Below, one piece after another: positions 28,817-36,506 of a stretch of DNA of 36,506 nt; position 1 is the first letter of the stretch; each line of letters begins with the position of its first letter. The DNA is from Branchiostoma floridae. Taxonomy: Eukaryota; Chordata; Leptocardii; Amphioxiformes; Branchiostomatidae. The DNA is taken from positions 1 through 36,506 of the forward strand of contig NW_023365709.1 in the NCBI RefSeq assembly GCF_000003815.2, in the 5' to 3' direction. Both the position numbers and the translations under genes were made by a program. The notes under the pieces were generated by a model. The model was not told the DNA's origin and made no database searches. It saw only the letters and a list, made by a program, of their open reading frames with translations.

Positions 28817-29716
28817 GCTAAAAGGGCATTCTAGTCGGTCAAAGTTGGTATCATTCAAAAGGTATGTTGGTACAAATTTGTAAACTTCAAACCGTTTTTG
28901 AAATCGGGTGCTTACTTCCACAGATATGACTTCAGAACTAACCGCTAGGGTTAGGGGTTAGGGTTAAGGTTAAGGTTAGGGTAGTGCTTAGAGGTTATAT
29001 TGCTGAGAGTGTTTTCTAGTCGGTCAAAGTTGGTATCATTCAAAAGGTATGTTGGTACAGATTTGTAAACTGCAAACCGTTTTGAAATCGGGTGCTTACT
29101 TCCAGAGATATGACTTCAGAACTAACCGCTAGGGTTAGGGTTAAGGTTAGGGTTAGGGTAGTGCTTAGAGGCGACATTGCTAAGAGTGTATTATAGTCTG
29201 TCAAAGTTGGTATCATTCAAAAGGTATGTTGGTACAGATTTGTAAACTGCAATCCGTTTTGAAATCGGGTGCTTATTTCCAGAGATATGACTTCAGAACT
29301 AACCGCTAGGGTTAGGGTTAAGGTTAGGGTTAGGGTAGTGCTTAGAGGCGACATTGCTAAGAGTGTATTCTAGTCGGTCAAAGTTGGTATCATTCAAAAG
29401 GTATGTTGGTACAGATTTGTAAACTGCAAACCGTTTTAAAATCGGGTGCTTACTTTCCGATATATGACTTCAGAACTAACCGCTAGGGTTAGGGTTAGGG
29501 TTAGGGTTAGGGTAGTGCTTTAATAGAGGCAACATTGCTAAGAGTGTATTCTAGTCGGTCAAAGTTGGTATCATTCAAAAGGTATGTTGGTACAGATTTG
29601 TAATCTGCAAACCGTTTTGAAATCGGGTGCTTACTTTCCGAGATATGACTTCAGAACTAACCACTAGGGGTTGGGTTAGGGTTAGGGTAGTGCTTAGAGG
29701 CAACATGCTAAGAGTG

Positions 29717-30319
29717 NNNNNNNNNNNNNNNNNNNNNNNNNNNNNNNNNNNNNNNNNNNNNNNNNNNNNNNNNNNNNNNNNNNNNNNNNNNNNNNNNNNN
29801 NNNNNNNNNNNNNNNNNNNNNNNNNNNNNNNNNNNNNNNNNNNNNNNNNNNNNNNNNNNNNNNNNNNNNNNNNNNNNNNNNNNNNNNNNNNNNNNNNNNN
29901 NNNNNNNNNNNNNNNNNNNNNNNNNNNNNNNNNNNNNNNNNNNNNNNNNNNNNNNNNNNNNNNNNNNNNNNNNNNNNNNNNNNNNNNNNNNNNNNNNNNN
30001 NNNNNNNNNNNNNNNNNNNNNNNNNNNNNNNNNNNNNNNNNNNNNNNNNNNNNNNNNNNNNNNNNNNNNNNNNNNNNNNNNNNNNNNNNNNNNNNNNNNN
30101 NNNNNNNNNNNNNNNNNNNNNNNNNNNNNNNNNNNNNNNNNNNNNNNNNNNNNNNNNNNNNNNNNNNNNNNNNNNNNNNNNNNNNNNNNNNNNNNNNNNN
30201 NNNNNNNNNNNNNNNNNNNNNNNNNNNNNNNNNNNNNNNNNNNNNNNNNNNNNNNNNNNNNNNNNNNNNNNNNNNNNNNNNNNNNNNNNNNNNNNNNNNN
30301 NNNNNNNNNNNNNNNNNNN
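29717..30319. other. Assembly gap (603 N) inside the satellite
   Basis: The flanking anchors are 831 bp apart, which is not a multiple of 183, so the gap size is an estimate and the real copy number is unknown. Confidence 0.99.
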
Positions 30320-31652
30320 AGGGTAAGGGTTAAGGTTAGGGTTAGGGTAGTGCTTAGAGGCAACTTTGCTAAGAATGTGTCCTAGTCGGTCAAAGTCGGT
30401 ATCATTCAAAAGGTATGTCGGTACAGATTTGTAAACTGCCAACCGCTTTGAATTCGGGTGCTTACTTCCAGAGATATGACTTCAGAACTAACCGCTAGGG
30501 TCAGGGTTAGGGTTAAGGTTAGGGTTAGGGTAGTGCTTAGAGGCAACATTGCTAAGAGTGTATTCTAGTCGGTCAAAGTTGGTATCATTCAAAATGTTGT
30601 TGGTCAGATTTGTAAACTGCAAACCGTTTTGAAATCGGGTGCTTACTTCCACAGATATGACTTCAGAACTAACCGCTAGGGTTAGGGTTAGGGTTAAGGT
30701 TAGGGTTAGGGTAGTGCTTAGTGGCGACATTGCTAGGAGTGTATTCTAGTCGGTCAAAGTTGGTATCAATCAAAAGGTATGTTGGTACAGATTTGTAAAC
30801 TGCAAACCGTTTTAAAATCGGGTGCTTACTTTCCGAGATATGACTTCAGAACTAACCGCTAGGGTTAGGGTTAGGGTTAAGGTTAGGGTTAGGGTAGTGC
30901 TTAGAGGCAACTTTTTTAAGAATGTGTTCTATTCGGTTAAAGGTGGTATCATTCAAAAGGTATGTTGGTACAGATTTGTAAACTGCAAACCGTTTTGAAA
31001 TCGGGTGCTTACTTCCATAGATATGACTTCAGAACTAACCGCTAGGGTTAGGGTTAGGGTTAAGGTTAGGGTTAGGGTAGTGCTTAGAGGCGACATTGCT
31101 AAGAGTGTATTCTAGTCGGTCAAAGTTGGTATCAATCAAAAGGTATGTTGGTACAGATTTGTAAACTTCAAACCGTTTTAAAATCGGGTGCTTACTTTCC
31201 GAGATATGACTTCAGAACTAACCGCTAGGGTTAGGGTTAGGGTTAAGGTTAGGGTTAGGGTAGTGCTTAGAGGCAACTTTTTTAAGAATGTGTTCTAGTC
31301 GGTCAAAGTTGGTATCATTCAAAAGGTATGTTGGTACAGATTTGTAAACTGCAAACCGTTTTGAAATCGGGTGCTTACTTCCATAGATATGACTTCAGAA
31401 CTAACCGCTAGGGTTAGGGTTAGGGTTAAGGTTAGGGTTAGGGTAGTGCTTAGAGGCAAAATTGCTAAGAATGTGTTCTAGTCGGTCAAAGTTGGTATCA
31501 TTCAAAAGGTATGTTGGTACAGATTTGTAAACTGCAAACCGTTTTGAAATCGGGTGCTTAATTCCAGAGATATGACTTCAGAACTAACCACTAGGGTTAG
31601 GGTTAGGGTTAATGTTAGGGTTAGGGTAGTGCTTAGAGGCAACATTGCTAAG

Positions 31653-31850
31653 NNNNNNNNNNNNNNNNNNNNNNNNNNNNNNNNNNNNNNNNNNNNNNNN
31701 NNNNNNNNNNNNNNNNNNNNNNNNNNNNNNNNNNNNNNNNNNNNNNNNNNNNNNNNNNNNNNNNNNNNNNNNNNNNNNNNNNNNNNNNNNNNNNNNNNNN
31801 NNNNNNNNNNNNNNNNNNNNNNNNNNNNNNNNNNNNNNNNNNNNNNNNNN
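31653..31850. other. Assembly gap (198 N) inside the satellite
   Basis: The flanking anchors are 366 bp apart, in step with two 183-bp units. Confidence 0.99.
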
Positions 31851-32899
31851 GTCAAAGTTGGTATCATTCAAAATGTATATTGGTACAGATTTGTAAACTG
31901 CAAACCGTTTTGAAATCGGGTGCTTACTTCCACAGATATGACTTCAGAACTAACCGCTAGGGTTAGGGTTAGGGTTAAGGTTAGGGTTAGGGTAGTGCTT
32001 AGAGGCGACATTGCTAGGAGTGTATTCTAGTCGGTCAAAGTTGGTATCAATCAAAAGGTATACTGGTACAGATTTGTAAACTGCAAACCGTTTTAAAATA
32101 GGGTGCTTACTTTCCGAGATATGACTTCAGAACTAACCACTAGGGTTAGGGTTAGGGTTAAGGTTAGGGTTAGGGTAGTGCTTAGAGGCAACTTTTTTTA
32201 AGAATGTGTTCTATTCGGTCAAAGGTGGTATTATTCAAAAGGTATGTTGGTACAGATTTCCCCTCTCTACCAGCTACGCATAATCGGGTGCTTACTTCCC
32301 GAGATATGACTTCAGAACTAACCGCTAGGGTTAGGGTTAGGGTTAAGGTTAGGGTTAAGGTTAGGGTTAGGGTAGTGCTTAGAGGCGACATTGCTAAGAG
32401 TGTATTCTAGTCGGTCAAAGTTGGTATCATTCAAAAGGTACGTTGGTACAGATTTGTAAACTGCAAACCGTTTTGAAATCGGGTGCTTACTTCCAAAGAT
32501 ATGACTTCAGAACTAACCGCTATGGTTAGGGTTAGGGTTAAGGTTAGGGTTAGGGTAGTGCTTAGAGGCGACATTGCTAGGAGTGTATTCTAGTCGGTCA
32601 AAGTTGGTATCAATCAAAAGGTATGCTGGTACAGATTTGTAAACTGCAAACCGTTTTAAAATCGGGTGCTTTTTTTCCGAGATATGACTTCAGAACTAAC
32701 CACTAGGGTTAGGGTTAGGGTTAGGGTTAAGGTTAGGGTTAGGGTTAGGGTAGTGCTTAGAGGCAACTTTTTATATTTCAGCCATACATAGTATGGTGAA
32801 ATATTTATATTTCAGCCATACATAGTATGGTGAAATATATTGTATTCGTCATGTTTCTTCTTTCTTTCTTTCTTTCTTTCTCCTGTCAAATCTTCAAAG

Positions 32900-33516
32900 T
32901 GATTCATCTCCGCCGTTCCTGAACCGAATTACCTGAAATTTGGCACAGGGGTAGAATGGGCCAATACCTTGATGCTTTTTTTCTCAGTTTTTTTATATCT
33001 ACCTCTAAAATGATTTTATTGAGATTTTTTGGTCAATTTTAGACCAAAACTGTATATTTTGGCCCCTGTACCCTGGTATTACAACCAAATGAGCTGAAAT
33101 TTGACAGAGATGTGCCTTGATAATGCCCCCACATAAATTCGATAACACTTTTATTGTACAGTACAACAAAATGCTTATTTTTTGCGATTTTTTGACCAAT
33201 TTTTGACCAAAAAAGGACACTTTTGGCCCCTGTACCCTGGTATTACAACCAAATGAGCTGAAATTTGACAGAGATGTGCCTTGATAATGCCCCCATATAA
33301 ATTCAATAACACTTTTGGTGTACAGTACAACAAAATGCTTATTTTTGCGATTTTTTGACCAATTTTTGACCAAAAAAGGTCACTTTTGGCTCCTGTACCT
33401 TGGTATTGCAACCGAATGAGCTGAAATTTGACACAGATGTGCCTTGATAATCCCTTCATATAAATTAAATAAAACTTTTGGTGTACAGTGCAACAAAATG
33501 CTTATTTTTGCGATTT
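32900..33516 (+). repeat. 163-bp tandem repeat (inside HINE copy 2)
   Basis: GCCCCTGTACCCTGGTATT and the AACCAAATGAGCTGAAATTTG block recur near 33062, 33226 and 33389 (spacing 164 and 163), after a diverged unit at 32900-33000. The units are highly similar. A 100-N gap cuts the array at 33517. The open frames here, such as 33005-33373 on the minus strand, only reflect this periodic sequence. Confidence 0.88.
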
Positions 33517-33616
33517 NNNNNNNNNNNNNNNNNNNNNNNNNNNNNNNNNNNNNNNNNNNNNNNNNNNNNNNNNNNNNNNNNNNNNNNNNNNNNNNNNNNN
33601 NNNNNNNNNNNNNNNN
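33517..33616. other. Assembly gap (100 N, size unknown)
   Basis: Exactly 100 N usually marks a gap of unknown length. It breaks the 163-bp repeat, so more units may be missing. Confidence 0.99.
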
Positions 33617-33892
33617 TATAGATAGGCATTAGATACTTGGTAACAAGATTCAAGTAAAATTTTTGACATAAACAACTTTAAAATGATTAATTTTGGCACT
33701 TTTCTGAGGGGAAATTTGTTTTCTTTTGGCCTCCTGACGTGACCTTCCGTGACCCCGCACAGAGCCACACCTGTGCGCGTCAGCCGCAGAGTTAATTGAA
33801 TCAAAGACCTAGCCAATCAGCGAAGAGGAGGCCAAAGGCTAATTAATATTCATAAGCGGGGCTTCATGATCCCGTATATAGCAGTGTTCCCT
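33617..33892 (+). promoter_or_regulatory. Promoter-like segment carried in the HINE
   Basis: It is CpG-richer than its surroundings and contains TAGCCAATCAGCGAAG (CCAAT box, near 33813), then TAATTAATATTCATAAGCGG and CCCGTATATAGCAG (TATA-like, near 33873), about 60 bp apart in the correct order for plus-strand transcription. Directly after it comes the repeated unit at 33893. It may be a captured host promoter, which Helitrons are known to pick up, but no host gene could be identified. Confidence 0.35.
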
Positions 33893-34815
33893 GCCAGGGT
33901 GGAGCGAAGCCCGCCTAAGGCTCTCGCATTTTAGACTATTCAGAAGGCTTTGTATTGTATCAGTTCTTAGGGGCATATCTATGATAATCGCAGCAGTCAC
34001 TTAACTTCTCTTCAGGAGTTTAGCGTAACACTATTTCAGGTCAAACCGTCAAAGGCAACTTAAAAACAAACTTTAACGTTACTGAGTTCAACAGTACTTA
34101 TAACTTGTTATCCGAAGTTGAAACGCTANNNNNNNNNNNNNNNNNNNNNNNNNNNNNNNNNNNNNNNNNNNNNNNNNNNNNNNNNNNNNNNNNNNNNNNN
34201 NNNNNNNNNNNNNNNNNNNNNNNNNNNNNNNNNNNNNNNNNNNNNNNNNNNNNNNNNNNNNNNNNNNNNNNNNNNNNNNNNNNNNNNNNNNNNNNNNNNN
34301 NNNNNNNNNNNNNNNNNNNNNNNNNNNNNNNNNNNNNNNNNNNNNNNNNNNNNNNNNNNNNNNNNNNNNNNNNNNNNNNNNNNNNNNNNNNNNNNNNNNN
34401 NNNNNNNNNNNNNNNNNNNNNNNNNNNNNNNNNNNNNNNNNNNNNNNNNNNNNNNNNNNNNNNNNNNNNNNNNNNNNNNNNNNNNNNNNNNNNNNNNNNN
34501 NNNNNNNNNNNNNNNNNNNNNNNNNNNNNNNNNNNNNNNNNNNNNNNNNNNNNNNNNNNNNAGGTGGGCGAAGCCCCCCGGAAAGCTCTTGCATTTTAGA
34601 CTATTGAGAAGGCTTCTTTTATCAGTTTTTTTAGGGCCATATCTACGATAATCGTAGCAGTCACTTACTTCTCTTCAGCAGTTTGACTTTAAAATATTTC
34701 GGGTCAAAGCTTCAAAGACAACTAAAACCTCATAAACAACAAACTTTACTTAGCTCAACAGTATACAAAAATATTGTACGGGTTGCCATCCTTAGTTGAA
34801 GCGCTTATTTATAGC
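33893..34815 (+). repeat. Direct duplication of about 670 bp period with gap in the middle
   Basis: The blocks TGCATTTTAGACTATTCAGA (33926 form GCATTTTAGACTATTCAG, 34590 form GCATTTTAGACTATTGAG), CATATCTATGATAATCGCAG and GCAGTCACTTA occur in the same order in 33893-34128 and in 34562-34815, with GGGTGGAGCGAAGCCCGCC and AGGTGGGCGAAGCCCCCC at the fronts. Similarity is about three quarters. The 433-N gap between them (34129-34561) hides the rest of the first copy. Confidence 0.75.
34129..34561. other. Assembly gap (433 N)
   Basis: Unsequenced interval inside the duplicated part of HINE copy 2. Confidence 0.99.
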
Positions 34816-35929
34816 GCTAGTATCTTCGCTGCGCCGTTAGCCGCCGTGCGACTTTTGTTGACGGTCTGATATCCCTACGTCGCCGCCTCGCTGATATTCC
34901 CACGGACATGTTTCAAGAAAAATACCCAGCAAAAAACGCTGTTCTGCGTCAAATTCTATTCTATAAAACATGTGGGACTCAGTGTTACAGTCTAAATATT
35001 TTGTAGAAGCACCGCTGTAGGAAAGAAGGTCCAAGCAATGTAAAACATCACGTAGCATGAAGTTCGTTGTCAACTGGCACACAGCACATGACTGTTTGAA
35101 ACTCTAAGTCTAATCAACAGCCGTGTTTGATTGATAGCCGGCGGTCCTTTGATGAAGTCGGCGAAAGGTGTTAGTTAGAAAATCTGCATTTAGTTTTGAT
35201 ACGTAATTATAAGTTAGACAGTGGCGAGAATGATTATTTTCTCATCAATATTTCTCTTCAGAATTATTTGAACTTAATTGTACATCTAAACAATTGGCTT
35301 ACCTGTGCAATGTTTATATGATTAGTGATCAGTGTACTGAAATCATGTGTAACGTATGGCTCCTAGTCAGTAGATCAGCATTTTCTCTATAGTGACCACC
35401 TGTCTATAGTGGGCACATTTCCTAGTGCTGTTGTTGTTTGACATAAACTTTGAACATTTAAATTGTAAGTAACTTTAAACTGCCAGAGTTTCAGCCCAAT
35501 AAAACACTCTCAGCGCCAGGGTATGAACAGACTGACCAGACAAGAATAGGCTCGATGGCTGATTGCATACAAAGTAAAACAGTTTAACAGTTTTACAGCT
35601 TGAAGAAAACAAACGCTCCTACAGTACCTGCACCTGCTTGATAATTATTAAATCGTATGCCCTACTTGAATAAAAAAAGTTTACTGCAATAATAAATGTA
35701 CCCACATCACAAGGAGCTTATACTATTTTAAACTTACACCTAGTTATCGTACTGAAAATCGTTAATGACATTACATGAAGTCATTCAACAATTTTCAGTC
35801 ATGATGAAAATTTTCTGAATGGAAGGTGTGATTATTGTCATTTTCTGAAAAATAGAAGCAAGCTCTGTTTTTACCTGGAATCAATTCACAATAGCAGTCC
35901 ACTTTGGGGGATAATGTACTGTTAAGAGG
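34816..35929. other. HINE interior, unassigned
   Basis: An 81-codon minus-strand frame (34837-35082) has CpG-rich flanks but no recognisable family or splice signals. The rest is AT-rich and non-coding, with no tandem structure visible to me. It is absent from HINE copy 1, so it may be acquired DNA. Confidence 0.35.
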
Positions 35930-36037
35930 ATGTTCCATTTTTGCGCAGGGGTGATTTGGAACAGTCCAATGTTGCGTGGGAAGGGGTATGGCTGAAATAT
36001 GCTGTATTTGCTCTTAAGCAAATGTCGGCCTTTCTAG

Positions 36038-36506
36038 TTTAAGAATGTGTTCTAGTCGGTCAAAGTTGGTATCATTCAAAATGTATGTTGGTACAGATTT
36101 GTAAACTGCAAACCGTTTTGAAATCGGGTGCTTACTTCCCGAGATATGCCTTCAGAACTAACCGCTAGGGTTGGGGTTAGAGTTAAGGTTTGGGTTAGGG
36201 TAGTGCTAAGAGGCAACATTGCTAAGAGTGTATTCTAGTCGGTCAAAGTTGGTATCATTCAAAAGGTATGTTTGTACAGATTTGTAAACTGCAAATCGTT
36301 TTGAAATCGGGTGCTTACTTCCAGAGATATGACTTTAGAACTAACCGCTAAGGTTAGGGTTAGAGTTAAGGTTAGGGTTAGGGTAGTGCTTAGAGGCAAC
36401 ATTGCTAAGAGTGTATTCTAGTCGGTCAAAGTTGGTATCATTTAAAAGGTATGTTGGTACAGATTTGTAAACTGCAAACCGTTTTGAAATCGGGTGCTTA
36501 CTTCCT
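36038..36506 (+). repeat. TTAGGG-containing satellite, continuation
   Basis: The array resumes with TTTAAGAATGTGTTCTAGTC, the second half of the unit split by the HINE. Units with anchors near 36057, 36240 and 36423 follow (183-bp spacing), running off the window. TTAGGG runs contain more changes here (GGTTAGAGTTAAGG), so this part is somewhat more diverged. Confidence 0.95.

Larger units (their letters stand above)
26109..32771 (+). repeat. Satellite of about 183-bp units carrying TTAGGG runs
   Basis: The anchor GTCGGTCAAAGTTGGTATC recurs at about 30 visible positions, with spacings mostly 183 bp and some 175, 177 or 181. Each unit then has GGTATGTTGGTACAGATTTG, TAAACTGCAAACCGTTTTG, AAATCGGGTGCTTAC, GATATGACTTCAGAACTAACC, and a run of four to seven TTAGGG (telomere-type) repeats, one often changed to TTAAGG, ending AGTGCTTAGAGGCAACATTG. 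The array is broken by four N gaps and by the HINE at 32772, after which it resumes to the end of the window. Non-coding; apparent frames are artefacts of the periodicity. Confidence 0.95.
32772..36037 (+). mobile_element. Helentron-associated (HINE-like) element, copy 2, 3.27 kb
   Basis: The 5' end has ATATTTCAGCCATAC (32773-32787) in a palindrome, present twice in tandem. A (TTTC)n microsatellite (about 32854-32881) and four 163-bp repeats follow. An inner region of about 2.3 kb is absent from copy 1. The 3' end has an exact 15-bp inverted copy, GTATGGCTGAAATAT (35986-36000), a perfect hairpin ATTTGCT-CTTA-AGCAAAT (36006-36023), ten bases, and CTAG (36034-36037) followed by T. The satellite is interrupted inside a T-run (GGCAACTTTTT / TTTAAGAATGTG), so the insertion is between T and T. 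This is the structure of non-autonomous Helentrons; no coding sequence for Rep or helicase is present. Confidence 0.85.

Noticed and set aside
26109-32771. Chromosome end (true telomere)
   Set aside because: TTAGGG runs are short, interrupted by about 140 bp of unique sequence per unit, and the array continues into other elements on both sides.
26109-32771. CENP-B box in the satellite unit
   Set aside because: The segment CCGTTTTGAAATCGGGT matches the right half (A-nn-CGGG) of the box but lacks the TTCG half.
26109-32771. CRISPR array
   Set aside because: Units are about 183 bp and contiguous with no unique spacers; the DNA is animal nuclear.
33005-33459. Two open minus-strand frames (122 and 94 codons) as genes
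   Set aside because: They translate the 163-bp minisatellite; the peptide itself repeats and has no family similarity.
34088-34651. Open frames of 164-177 codons
   Set aside because: Most of each is unknown sequence (N); nothing supports coding.
1-36506. tRNA or rRNA genes
   Set aside because: I saw no cloverleaf with A and B boxes and no rRNA-like stretch; a tRNAscan-SE or Infernal run would be the decisive test.

Overview
This window looks like animal nuclear DNA, most probably from a lancelet (Branchiostoma) or another invertebrate deuterostome. The organism call is an inference. It rests on a Kelch-like (KLHL) BTB gene split by an intron, a CR1-like LINE, TTAGGG-type telomeric motifs inside a satellite, and very high repeat density with little coding DNA. 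There is no bacterial-style gene organisation. Seven runs of N interrupt the assembly (16326-16562, 26559-26788, 28529-28816, 29717-30319, 31653-31850, 33517-33616, 34129-34561), five of them inside or next to tandem repeats.

Layout. 1-3000 (minus strand): the first two coding exons of a KLHL gene, with a 2.4-kb intron holding a hAT-like MITE and a decayed LINE, and a promoter with a TATA-like box and four CCAAT boxes. 3000-12190 (plus strand): a divergent transcription unit is suggested by two YY1-type sites, a strong splice donor at 3209/3210, a very strong acceptor at 11248/11249 and a poly(A) signal near 12165. Between these signals lies a tandem array of about 182 bp units. It is interrupted by a CR1-like LINE of about 4.3 kb (minus strand, ORF1 plus ORF2) and by a 609-bp MITE with a 9-bp target duplication. 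A second MITE with identical 24-bp ends follows.

12190-26100: dispersed lancelet-type repeats. One repeat was split by a 2132-bp DNA transposon with perfect 25-bp ends and a TAA target duplication. Other features are a 162-bp palindrome, a 1.7-kb Helentron/HINE-like element (minus strand), four consensus splice donors within 1.4 kb, and a possible 5' coding exon of an unrecognised gene (24358-24549, minus).

26109-36506: a satellite of about 183 bp units, each carrying a short run of TTAGGG repeats. It is split by a 3.27-kb HINE-like element of the same family as the 18.4-20.1 kb copy.

The main points of interest are: (1) the LINE's ORF1 and ORF2 share one frame and are separated by a single UGA in a UGA-CUA-G context, with no in-frame AUG before the endonuclease, which suggests stop-codon readthrough; (2) two HINE-like elements with asymmetric inverted ends, a TTTC microsatellite, a 163-bp minisatellite and a 3' hairpin plus CTAG, both at T|T sites; (3) a telomere-motif satellite with local higher-order periodicity; (4) a transposon with six directed copies of one 17-19 bp motif. 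Only the KLHL exons, the LINE ORFs and possibly the 24.4-kb exon and the 99-residue ORF at 14.1 kb look protein-coding.
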